A stretch of DNA of 31,533 nt from CAZKMM01 sp964592965. Its GTDB lineage: Bacteria > RBG-13-61-14 > DRUE01. The DNA is taken from NCBI GenBank assembly GCA_964592965.1, contig CAZQJX010000014.1, forward strand, positions 1-31,533. Reading direction: 5' to 3'. Position 1 is the first letter of the stretch. Each line of letters starts with the position of its first letter. The translations under genes and the position numbers were made by a program. The notes beneath the pieces were generated by a model. The model worked only from the letters and a program-made list of their open reading frames with translations, made no database searches and was not told where the DNA came from. Below, piece by piece: positions 8,584-15,665 of the stretch.

Positions 8584-9138
8584 TTGGTTCCGAAGAAAGT
8601 CTTTTTTACAAAGGGGGTGGGGGTACATAAAGACAAACTGCAGAGCTTTGAGCTGGCACTTCGTTCCGCTGGGATTGCCAAGTGCAATCTCGTCAATGTC
8701 TCCAGTATTCTCCCGCCAGGATGCAAGATTATCCCCCGAGAAGAAGGTGTAAGGCTACTCAAGCCCGGTCAGATTGTCTATTGTGTTCTTGCCCGAAACG
8801 CAACTAACGAACCAAACCGTCTTGTAGCTGCTGCTATTGGTGTTGCTATTCCCAAAGACGGTAATAGCTATGGTTATATCTCTGAGCATACTTCTTTTGG
8901 TCAGACCAAAAAGGATGCTGGTGATTATGCAGAAGACCTTGCTGCAACTATGCTGGCGAGCACTCTCGGCATTCCCTTTGACCCTGATGCTGCTTGGGAC
9001 GAGCGCAAGCAGATTTACAGAATGCGTGGTCGCCAGATAATCAGCTACAACACCACGCAAACCGCAAGAGGAGATAAAAACGGAAAGTGGACAACGGTCA
9101 TCGCAGCTGCCGTCTTTGTTTTTGAAGACGAAGAATAA
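8584..9138 (+). CDS. pdaD: Pyruvoyl-dependent arginine decarboxylase
   Basis: Decarboxylates arginine to agmatine, the first step of polyamine synthesis. The 184-residue proenzyme has the family start VPKKVFFTKGVGVHKDKL and the self-cleavage region NLVNVSSILPPG, where the Ser-Ser bond is cut so that the second serine becomes the pyruvoyl cofactor. ARNATNEPNRL, IPKDGNSYGYISEH and GDKNGKWTTVIAAAVF are further conserved blocks. Start: TTG at 8584, supported by the spacing to GGGAGGAGG and by an in-frame stop just upstream. It leads an operon with a deoxyhypusine-synthase-like gene and an agmatinase-family gene, which fits agmatine being passed on. Confidence in function is high; the exact start is slightly less certain. 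Confidence 0.95.
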   Translation: MVPKKVFFTKGVGVHKDKLQSFELALRSAGIAKCNLVNVSSILPPGCKIIPREEGVRLLKPGQIVYCVLARNATNEPNRLVAAAIGVAIPKDGNSYGYISEHTSFGQTKKDAGDYAEDLAATMLASTLGIPFDPDAAWDERKQIYRMRGRQIISYNTTQTARGDKNGKWTTVIAAAVFVFEDEE

Positions 9139-9223
9139 AAATTTTTCTTTAATACCACTGAATGGGAAAAGGGGCAAGACACTATCTTCTTTTTGTTTTA
9201 AACTCTGTAAAGGAGTAAGAGAG

Positions 9224-10503
9224 ATGGGTAGTGAGGAGAGAAAAAAGTGGCTTACAGTTGAAATTCCCAAAAAATACGGCAATGAGCCTATACCTACTCC
9301 TGAGATTAAGCCTTTTTATTTTGAGGATTTATCTATAAAGGGTTTGGTGGAGCTTTTTTCTCGCTCCAATTCTTTCCAGGCAGGAAGACTGGTGCAGGGG
9401 TGCAGGATATACGAGCAGATGCTTAAAGATGATGCAGGAGTTGCTCTTACTCTGGCAGGAGCAATGACCCCTATGGGTATGGGCGGGCTTATTGCTCAGA
9501 TGATAGAATTCGGCGGTATTGACTGGATAATCTCCACAGGTGCNNNNNNNNNNNNNNNNNNNNNNNNNNNNNNNNNNNNNNNNNNNNNNNNNNNNNNNNN
9601 NNNNNNNNNNNNNNNNNNNNNNNNNNNNNNNNNNNNNNNNNNNTTATTGCTCAGATGATAGAATTCGGCGGTATTGACTGGATAATCTCCACAGGTGCCA
9701 ATGTTTTTCACGACCTTCATTTTGCTCTCGGGCTTCCTGTTCATCAGGGAAGTTTTAAAGTAGATGATTGTGTGCTTAAAGAGAAGAACATAGACCGAAT
9801 TTATGATGTTTTTGTTGGTGAAGAGGTAATCACTCGCACTGATTGCTGGATTTTAGAAGCAATCAGACCGCTTCGTGGAAAAAAGATGAGCACAGCCGAG
9901 CTTCACTGGCATCTGGGCAAAGCTCTTTTAGAAGATGGTATGGACCCGAAAAGGAGCTTTGTTACCTGCGCTGCCAAATATGATGTGCCTATTTACACCA
10001 GCTCTCCCGGAGATAGTGAAATCGGTCTTAATCTTGCCTACGCAAGGCTGGTAGATTTTGATATAGACATAGACCCTATTCAGGATGTTATTGAAACCAC
10101 CGCCATTGTTAATGCTCTGGACAAAAATGGAGTGATTATTGTCGGCGGTGGCTCACCCAAAAATTTTTATCTTCAAACCCAGCCAATGCTGAAAAGTGGT
10201 CTGAATATTGATAAAAGAGGGCATGATTATGATATTCAAATCACGGTAGATTCCCCACATTGGGGCGGGCTTAGCGGTGCCACTCCAGAGGAAGCGGTAA
10301 GCTGGGGAAAAATCAAGCCCGACCGGCTAGAAACCAGTGTGGTGATTTATTCAGATGCGACGGTTGCTCTCCCCATAATTTTTGGCTATGCACTCAGTGT
10401 TTGCTCTCCCAGAGAACATAAAAGAATATATCCCCAGATTCCCCAGATGGTGGAGAAATTGAAAAAAGAAATGAAAAAATTTGACCTCATTCCTGAATTA
10501 TGA
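9224..10503 (+). CDS. Deoxyhypusine synthase-like polyamine enzyme (interrupted by assembly gap)
   Basis: The frame starts at ATG 9224 behind AAAGGAG, runs into 100 Ns at 9544-9643 and continues to TGA 10501-10503. Removing the Ns and one copy of a 55-bp duplication (bases 9544-9698) leaves 1125 nt, exactly 375 codons in one frame, i.e. a 374-residue protein of normal length. SGATPEEAVSWGKIK contains the catalytic lysine of deoxyhypusine synthase (Lys311 in the merged protein); NAD-site residues such as FVTCAAKYDVPIY and GVIIVGGGSPKNF are present. Bacteria lack eIF5A; bacterial homologues have been shown to make homospermidine or related polyamines by aminobutyl transfer. Lying between arginine decarboxylase and agmatinase genes, it most likely does the same. 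It overlaps the next gene by 4 nt. Confidence 0.9.
9489..9543 (+). repeat. 55-bp exact direct repeat, left copy (contig end)
   Basis: These 55 bases are identical to 9644-9698 and end exactly at the N run. An overlap of exactly 55 nt is what two de Bruijn-graph contigs built with k=55 would share, so this is an assembly artefact and not a biological repeat. Confidence 0.95.
9544..9643. other. Scaffold gap of 100 Ns (unmerged contig overlap)
   Basis: A run of exactly 100 Ns flanked by identical 55-bp sequence. The fixed size and the duplicated flanks show that the true gap is negative (the contigs overlap), not that 100 unknown bases exist. Confidence 0.95.
9644..9698 (+). repeat. 55-bp exact direct repeat, right copy (contig start)
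   Basis: Second copy of 9489-9543. Deleting 9544-9698 joins the reading frame without loss, confirming the duplicate is redundant. Confidence 0.95.
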
Positions 10504-11390
10504 GAGAGAACTGGAAGGGAGTTTTCTTTGACCTAGACCCAGAGGATTGCCAGCCGGAAAATTCAAAATTAATTATTGTTCCTGCTAGCTATGAAAAAAC
10601 CACCACCTATCGCAAGGGCACTGCCAGCGGTCCTTATGCGATTTTTCTTGCCAGCCAGCAGGTGGAGCTATATGAGCCAGAGCTTGACCTTGAGCCATAC
10701 AAAATCGGAATCGCAACCCATCCTCCGCTTGAACTGGAAGGAAAAGACCCGAAAGAGGCAATCAAAGAAATTGAAGAGGTGCTGGCTGGACAGTTAGAAA
10801 GGGGGAAAATTCCTATTCTTCTAGGTGGAGAGCATACCATTACTCTAGGAGCTGTAAGAGCCTTTAAGAGATATTTTTCTGAATTCTCCCTTCTTGTGCT
10901 GGATGCTCATACTGACTTAAGAGATAGTTATCTGGGTGAAAAGCTTTCTCACGCCTGCGTGATGAGCCGGGTTTTAGAAGAGGGCATTGAGCCTGTTTGG
11001 CTGGGTGTAAGAAGCCTGAGCAGAGAAGAAGCAGAGCTTATAAAAGCAAAGAAGCTCAAGGTTTATTTTTCTCATCAGCTCAGGCAGGCTTCTGGGTTTG
11101 AGGAGCTAGTAGTTCGCCAGCTTAAGGACAAAATTTACATCAGCCTTGATGTAGATGTTTTTGACCCGTCGCAGGTTCCCGCGGTTGGCACTCCGGAGCC
11201 AGAGGGGCTTTTGTATCATCAGGTATTAAACCTTTTTAAGGCGATGTCTTTATCTGGCAAAGAGGTTTTGGGAATGGATTTGGTAGAGCTTGCTCCGATA
11301 GAGGGTGAAGTGGTAAGTGAATTTACCTGTGCACGGCTGTTATATCAGGCAATTGGATGGCTTTGGGGAAGAAAATCTCTCTTAGCTTAA
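10500..11390 (+). CDS. speB: Agmatinase/ureohydrolase family protein (SpeB-like)
   Basis: A 296-residue arginase-fold enzyme. Binuclear manganese ligands are all present: His112 (GGEHT), Asp135/His137/Asp139 (DAHTD), and Asp217/Asp219 (SLDVDVFDP). The substrate is probably agmatine, giving putrescine and urea. In organisms that build on agmatine first, homologues instead cleave N1-aminopropylagmatine to spermidine, and the sequence does not decide between these. Its ATG overlaps the stop of the deoxyhypusine-synthase-like gene (ATGA), so the two are translationally coupled. It ends the polyamine operon: a new promoter begins 4 nt after the stop. Confidence 0.92.
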   Translation: MRENWKGVFFDLDPEDCQPENSKLIIVPASYEKTTTYRKGTASGPYAIFLASQQVELYEPELDLEPYKIGIATHPPLELEGKDPKEAIKEIEEVLAGQLERGKIPILLGGEHTITLGAVRAFKRYFSEFSLLVLDAHTDLRDSYLGEKLSHACVMSRVLEEGIEPVWLGVRSLSREEAELIKAKKLKVYFSHQLRQASGFEELVVRQLKDKIYISLDVDVFDPSQVPAVGTPEPEGLLYHQVLNLFKAMSLSGKEVLGMDLVELAPIEGEVVSEFTCARLLYQAIGWLWGRKSLLA

Positions 11391-11393
11391 AGA

Positions 11394-11423
11394 TTGACAA
11401 TGAGCATTAAATAATATTAATAT
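11394..11423 (+). promoter_or_regulatory. Promoter of the cNMP-Hsp70 operon, probably leaderless
   Basis: A perfect -35 TTGACA (11394-11399) and -10 TAATAT (11418-11423) are separated by 18 nt. Counting 7 nt from the -10 box places the start on the A of the ATG at 11430. No Shine-Dalgarno precedes that ATG. Confidence 0.65.
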
Positions 11424-11429
11424 GATATT

Positions 11430-11912
11430 ATGCAAGCAATAGAGATTTTGCGCGGAATTAATCTGTTTAAAGAATTAAACAATCAAGAGTTGATTAAATT
11501 AAGCAGAATTTGCCAAAAGGTCAGCTTTAAAAAAGGCGATATAATCTTTCACGCTGGGGAGATGGGGGATGCGCTTTACATCATTTATGAGGGCTCAGTA
11601 GAAGTAATCAAGCCTGGAAAAGGGGACGAGCCCGAGCAGGTAATGACCGAGCTAGGTCCCGGAGAGATTTTTGGAGAGATGGCTCTTTTAGAGGAGCTTC
11701 CAAGAAGCGCAACCATTCGTGCCAAAGACAATGTCCGCCTACTTCGCATACCCAGAGAATATTTTATGAAGCTTTTGAATGAAGACCAGATGATTGCTTT
11801 AAAGATATATCGTGCGATTAATTTGATTTTATGTCATCGTTTAAGAGAGACGACCGAGAGGCTGGCAATAGCCAATAGAATTATTCAGGCGACTAGCCAA
11901 GCAAGGAGCTAG
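11430..11912 (+). CDS. Cyclic nucleotide-binding domain protein without DNA-binding domain
   Basis: A 160-residue protein made of one cNMP-binding (CAP_ED) beta-barrel and a C-terminal helix. The phosphate-binding cassette is intact: FGEMALL at 81-87 followed by PRSAT at 91-95, with Glu83 and Arg92 in the positions that contact ribose and cyclic phosphate in CRP. The early barrel motif KKGDIIFHAGEMGDALYIIYEGSVEV is also canonical. There is no helix-turn-helix, kinase or other output domain after about residue 125, so it probably acts through a partner protein. The Hsp70-like gene begins 10 nt after its stop, with the stop codon forming part of that gene's Shine-Dalgarno. Confidence 0.9.
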   Translation: MQAIEILRGINLFKELNNQELIKLSRICQKVSFKKGDIIFHAGEMGDALYIIYEGSVEVIKPGKGDEPEQVMTELGPGEIFGEMALLEELPRSATIRAKDNVRLLRIPREYFMKLLNEDQMIALKIYRAINLILCHRLRETTERLAIANRIIQATSQARS

Positions 11913-11922
11913 GAGGCTTTAG

Positions 11923-13164
11923 ATGGCAAGAATTGTGGGGATTGATTTTGGAACTACCAATTGCTGTATGGCATATCTTGAACAGGGAAAGCCCCGAGTA
12001 ATCCTTGATAAAGAAAGGTATAAGCTCATTCCCAGCTGTGTATATTTTTATAAAAGGAACGAGAACATCCGCTTGATGGTGGGAAGGAGCGCCAAAAGCA
12101 AGTTTGTGGAAAATCCCTTCTGCACCATTCATTCCATCAAGAGGTTTTTGGGAAAAAGCTTTGATATGGAAGAAGTTCAGCAGGCGCAGGAGCGGTATTT
12201 TTACATCATTGATAAAGATGAGCAGGCAAAGCCTCACGAGCCCAACATTTTAATAAGGATTCACGAATTTGACTTATCTGTTACTCCTGTGGACATAGCG
12301 ACATATATTTTTAAGTATCTAAAGCAGGTGGCAGAGAATTTCCTCAAAGAGCCAATAGAAGATGTTGTTGTCACTATGCCCACCAGTTATCAGACCCGCT
12401 ATGCGCAGGCGATTCGCCAGGTAGCAGAAAAGGCGGGATTGAACATAATCGGTATGTTAGATGAACCAATGGCAACAGCTTATGCCTTTGGCTATGTCAA
12501 TCGCGGAGACCACACCATTGCGGTTTATGACCTTGGCGGTGGAACCTTTGATTTTGCCATCCTCAAAAGGGTGCCGGGTGGATATGAAGAAATAGCAACT
12601 ATGGGCGACCCCTGGCTCGGCGGTGATGATTTTGATTATGCCATTATGCAGTATCTTATTCGGGAATTTAAAAACTCCACCCGCAACCGAAGATTTGCTG
12701 ATGGAAATGTTTATAAAGATGGCATTACCATTACCAACAAGGATGTGCTTCGGGCAATAAAGACCGAGGCGGAAAAAGCCAAAATCGCTTTGAGCGAGAC
12801 CGAGACCACCCTTATCCATGTTTCCAAAGTTATCCCAGAAATAGACCCGAATGTTGACCTTAATGTCAAGCTAAGCAGAGACCTATTGGAATACATTGTT
12901 TCTGACCTGATTGAAAAAACCATCACCATTGCCCTTGATACCCTTGAGAACGCCCGGACCCTTGTTCCTAATCTCAAGCTGGATGCACTTCTTCTGGTCG
13001 GTGGTCAGAGCAGAATGCCCAAAATCAAACAGAGGCTCCGTGAGGTCTTCGGAGATATTATTTTTGACCAGATTCTTCCTGAAGAAGCGGTGGCTATTGG
13101 TGCTGCTATTTATGGAAATGTCCTGCGAGCCCTTGAAAAGAAAAAAGCCCAACAGCGCTCCTAA
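11923..13164 (+). CDS. Hsp70-like ATPase lacking the substrate-binding domain
   Basis: The 413 residues cover only the actin/Hsp70 nucleotide-binding domain. Phosphate-1 GIDFGTTN is at 6-13, the DnaK Lys70 equivalent is Lys73 (SIKRFLG), phosphate-2 DLGGGTFDF is at 203-211 with the DnaK Thr199 equivalent at Thr208, and the adenosine motif VGGQSRMP is at 359-366. ATP hydrolysis should therefore be intact. The beta-sandwich peptide-binding domain and helical lid of DnaK (about 220 residues) are absent; the protein ends in a short KKKAQQRS tail. It is not the housekeeping DnaK, and no dnaJ or grpE is nearby. A good Shine-Dalgarno (AGGAGG) precedes the ATG. It is sandwiched between the cNMP-binding gene and an MXAN_5187-like gene. 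Confidence 0.92.
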   Translation: MARIVGIDFGTTNCCMAYLEQGKPRVILDKERYKLIPSCVYFYKRNENIRLMVGRSAKSKFVENPFCTIHSIKRFLGKSFDMEEVQQAQERYFYIIDKDEQAKPHEPNILIRIHEFDLSVTPVDIATYIFKYLKQVAENFLKEPIEDVVVTMPTSYQTRYAQAIRQVAEKAGLNIIGMLDEPMATAYAFGYVNRGDHTIAVYDLGGGTFDFAILKRVPGGYEEIATMGDPWLGGDDFDYAIMQYLIREFKNSTRNRRFADGNVYKDGITITNKDVLRAIKTEAEKAKIALSETETTLIHVSKVIPEIDPNVDLNVKLSRDLLEYIVSDLIEKTITIALDTLENARTLVPNLKLDALLLVGGQSRMPKIKQRLREVFGDIIFDQILPEEAVAIGAAIYGNVLRALEKKKAQQRS

Positions 13165-13167
13165 AAA

Positions 13168-13743
13168 ATGGAAACCATTAACGAAGAAATCTTAGAAAAA
13201 CTTGAGCACGACATAGATACCCTCCGCACCCAGTTTGAGCAGTATTTTCTTGGCTCAAGAAGAACCGCTCCTGAAAACGAGCGCACATCTTTGCAATATC
13301 GTCTGCGCAGACTTTCCAATGTGCCGATTTCAAACTATGCGCTTAAATACAAATTCCAGCAACTGGTTGCCAAGTTCAATGCCTACAATCAATACTGGAA
13401 TCGGATGATGCAAAAGATTGAAAGCGGTATGATTTCAAGGGAACAGCTTAGGGCTGTGCTTTCAACCAAGCCCCTTTCTGAAGAAGAAGTAAGAAAACGA
13501 AAGAAAAAAACCCAGCCCTCCAAAGAAGAACTTTCTTCAGAAAAAATTGACCAGATTTACAATCAGCTGGTGGAAGCAAGAAAGAAGATGAATCAGCCAG
13601 TAAAAATTGATAAAACCAAACTTGAGCAGAGCCTGAAAAAACAAATCAAAACCTTAAAAGAAAAATATAAGGATAAAAAACTGGAAATTGATGTAGTGGT
13701 AGAGGGTGGGCAGGCAAAGCTAAAAGCCAAGATTAAAAAGTAA
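13168..13743 (+). CDS. MXAN_5187 C-terminal-like domain protein
   Basis: A 191-residue, highly charged, helical protein. The first 100 residues (LEHDIDTLRTQFEQYFLG, then LKYKFQQLVAKFNAYNQYWNRMMQKIESG) resemble a family named after the C-terminal domain of Myxococcus MXAN_5187, whose function is unknown to me. A basic linker follows (RKRKKKTQ), then a second helical region rich in Lys. No signal peptide or membrane segment is visible, so it should be cytoplasmic. It begins 3 nt after the Hsp70-like stop with no Shine-Dalgarno, implying translational coupling and a related role. Its 3' end overlaps the convergent glycosyltransferase gene by 11 bp. The family assignment is from memory of motif shape and is moderately sure. 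Confidence 0.6.
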   Translation: METINEEILEKLEHDIDTLRTQFEQYFLGSRRTAPENERTSLQYRLRRLSNVPISNYALKYKFQQLVAKFNAYNQYWNRMMQKIESGMISREQLRAVLSTKPLSEEEVRKRKKKTQPSKEELSSEKIDQIYNQLVEARKKMNQPVKIDKTKLEQSLKKQIKTLKEKYKDKKLEIDVVVEGGQAKLKAKIKK

Positions 13744-15337
13744 GCTCATAATATCCCACCGAAATGTAGTTCAAATCTGGAAACAGCTTCTTGTATATTT
13801 TTGCCCAAAAGAGCTTGTTTTGCCATCTCCTTTTTAACTCATAGCCAGAGCCCTTTTGGTAAAGCTCCAAAAAGCCCCACCAGCTGGGATTGCGTGCTTG
13901 GGGATTATTTAAATAAGCAAAATAATAAAACTCGTGAATAAGCAATCTTTTTGGCTCTGCTTTTTTCAGCAATTTTTTGGTAAGCATAAATTGCGGATAA
14001 AACTCAAATCGCCAGTAATAGTTTGACTCATAAAGAGGCCGGTAAGGAAGAAAAGCATAAACCTTTTCTTTTGGAGATATGTTTTCATAAGCCCAGCTAA
14101 AACTTTCTTTCATAATGCTTTCCTGCGCCTGGTTGATTTCTTGGCTGAATAAAAAATTAAACATAACTGAAAAAAAGAGCGCCAAAATCCCCACTGCTTT
14201 GACAAAGGTTCTTCTGGATAGAAGCCAGTCAAAAAAAGCCCCACCTGCTGGAGCTAAAAATCCTGCCAAAGTAAGATAATAATGAGGTAATCCCTGTTCA
14301 CTCACAACTGCCCAGAAAAAGAAATAAAAAGCAGGACAGGAAATGTAGATTATAAATTCATCTCGCTTTAATTTTTTTGTCAGAAAAAATATGCCCCCTG
14401 CCCCTGCTAAAAATCCTAGAATGCCCATTGCCAGAGGAAGGGCGCATAAAATTTGAAATAAAAATGTTGAATGATACCAAAGCTCGGGCGATGCCTGAAG
14501 AATGTTCTGCGCACCTCGCATCAACGCCAGCTCAAGCAAAGTTTCTTTAAATGTGTTTTTCGGTTGTAAGGCTTGGAAAGGATTGAAAAGTAAAAAAGTT
14601 AAAAGACATATTAAAAAAGAAAGTAAAATCTTTTTCTCTCCCCAGATTTCTATTCCATTTTTGTTTTCCTTTTTTGCTTTCCGCCAATGAGCAATAACAG
14701 GAAGAATAAGAGAAAAAAAATACAGTTTGCAGGCTAAACACAATCCAGCCAATATTCCTGCCAAAATATAATGCTTTTTCTTTCCCTGCTCATAGATTAA
14801 AAGGCTTGACCAAAAAGTAAGATAAACAAGAAAAAGCAAAAGCGTGTCATTTTTGAGAATTTCACTGCAAAAAAGCCAGGTGGGGGAGCTTAAAAGAATA
14901 AGCGCGCCGATTAAGCTGATGCGTTTACTTGCTCTCTTTTTGAAAATTTCAACAAGGACTAAAGCAGAAGTTATACCAAAAAACAAACTCAGTGTTCTTC
15001 CGATTAAAACCATACCTGCCTCAGAAAGCACGGGATGGCTGGCAAAGTTCAAGAAATCAGAAAGGGTTTTTAGGTGAATGAGCGTTTTAAAATTGTAAGC
15101 GAGAAAGAGAGCATAATATAAAGGAATAATCACTAGATAAAAAAGCCCAGGATATTTTAAAAATGCATAATTATCAAAATCACCCGCAAAAGCCCGATAA
15201 AACGCCTGAATAATCACCATCTCATCTTCAAGCGCAAAATCAGGTAGAAGCGAGAGAAGGTGGGGCATTTGAAAAATTATCCCTAAAACAAGAATCAAAA
15301 AAAGCGCCAGATAAAAAGAAAGTTCTTTTCTTCTCAC
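13733..15337 (-). CDS. GT-C type membrane glycosyltransferase (GT39/ArnT-like)
   Basis: A 534-residue protein with about ten hydrophobic segments. Right after the first membrane helix an acidic loop reads FALEDEM (Glu37, Asp38, Glu39), the position of the catalytic acidic motif of dolichyl/undecaprenyl-phosphate sugar transferases (PMT, ArnT, GT39/83). The C-terminal 130 residues are soluble and probably periplasmic. The likely role is transferring a sugar from a polyprenyl-phosphate carrier to protein or lipid; donor and acceptor are unknown. The start is GTG at 15337, 9 nt from a consensus -10 box and without Shine-Dalgarno. It is a single gene, convergent with the Hsp70 operon and divergent from the HtrA operon. 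Confidence 0.75.
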   Translation of the reverse strand: MRRKELSFYLALFLILVLGIIFQMPHLLSLLPDFALEDEMVIIQAFYRAFAGDFDNYAFLKYPGLFYLVIIPLYYALFLAYNFKTLIHLKTLSDFLNFASHPVLSEAGMVLIGRTLSLFFGITSALVLVEIFKKRASKRISLIGALILLSSPTWLFCSEILKNDTLLLFLVYLTFWSSLLIYEQGKKKHYILAGILAGLCLACKLYFFSLILPVIAHWRKAKKENKNGIEIWGEKKILLSFLICLLTFLLFNPFQALQPKNTFKETLLELALMRGAQNILQASPELWYHSTFLFQILCALPLAMGILGFLAGAGGIFFLTKKLKRDEFIIYISCPAFYFFFWAVVSEQGLPHYYLTLAGFLAPAGGAFFDWLLSRRTFVKAVGILALFFSVMFNFLFSQEINQAQESIMKESFSWAYENISPKEKVYAFLPYRPLYESNYYWRFEFYPQFMLTKKLLKKAEPKRLLIHEFYYFAYLNNPQARNPSWWGFLELYQKGSGYELKRRWQNKLFWAKIYKKLFPDLNYISVGYYELTF

Positions 15338-15346
15338 TGCTTTTTG

Positions 15347-15375
15347 ATTTTATTTTCTCAGCCAAGATAAGTCAA
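15347..15375 (-). promoter_or_regulatory. Promoter of the glycosyltransferase gene, probably leaderless
   Basis: On the minus strand, TTGACT (15375-15370) and TAAAAT (15352-15347) are spaced by exactly 17 nt. Nine nucleotides separate the -10 box from the GTG start, leaving a leader of only about 2 nt. Confidence 0.75.
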
Positions 15376-15406
15376 TGAAAATTATTTTATTCTTCAAGCC
15401 GATGGT

Positions 15407-15435
15407 TTGATTTCAAGCAGTGATTCTGCTATTTT
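15407..15435 (+). promoter_or_regulatory. Promoter of the HtrA-ABC operon
   Basis: -35 TTGATT (15407-15412) and -10 TATTTT (15430-15435) are 17 nt apart. The predicted start near 15442 lies downstream of a GTG at 15420 and about 5 nt upstream of the ATG at 15447, which decides the start of the first gene. Confidence 0.6.
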
Positions 15436-15446
15436 GCAATTTAGAA

Positions 15447-15665
15447 ATGAAAGACAAGTTAGTTGAATGGTTTGGGTTTGCGCTGGCGGGTTTTCTTATC
15501 ATTGCAGGCGCAGTGGTTTTTGTTCTTAATTACAAGTTCTTTGGTCAAATGAAAAATGTTCTTCAATTTGGAATGGGCTATCCTATTCTTTGTGCTGGTA
15601 TTGTTTGCCTGATTCTTTCACTTCATTTTTCTGGATATTTGCTTGAAAAAGAGGAAGATGAATGA
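15447..15665 (+). CDS. Small two-helix membrane protein
   Basis: A 72-residue protein with two hydrophobic helices (FGFALAGFLIIAGAVVFVLNY and YPILCAGIVCLILSLHFSGYLL) and an acidic C-terminus. I do not recognise the family. The frame is open to a GTG at 15420, but that codon lies upstream of the predicted transcription start, so the ATG at 15447 is preferred. It overlaps the HtrA gene by 4 nt (ATGA), so the two are coupled; a membrane partner or regulator of the protease is a reasonable guess but only that. Confidence 0.7.
   Translation: MKDKLVEWFGFALAGFLIIAGAVVFVLNYKFFGQMKNVLQFGMGYPILCAGIVCLILSLHFSGYLLEKEEDE

Noticed and set aside
9116..9223. Upstream extension of the deoxyhypusine-synthase-like frame into the decarboxylase gene
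   Set aside because: In frame but without homology to the family; ATG 9224 has AAAGGAG upstream and gives the expected protein length.
9489..9698. Biological tandem repeat or frameshifted pseudogene at the N run
   Set aside because: The identical 55-bp flanks and exactly 100 Ns fit an assembly overlap, and the frame is restored exactly when it is collapsed.
15420..15446. GTG start of the small membrane protein at 15420
   Set aside because: It lies between the -35 and -10 boxes of the best promoter, so it would not be in the transcript; no ribosome site either.
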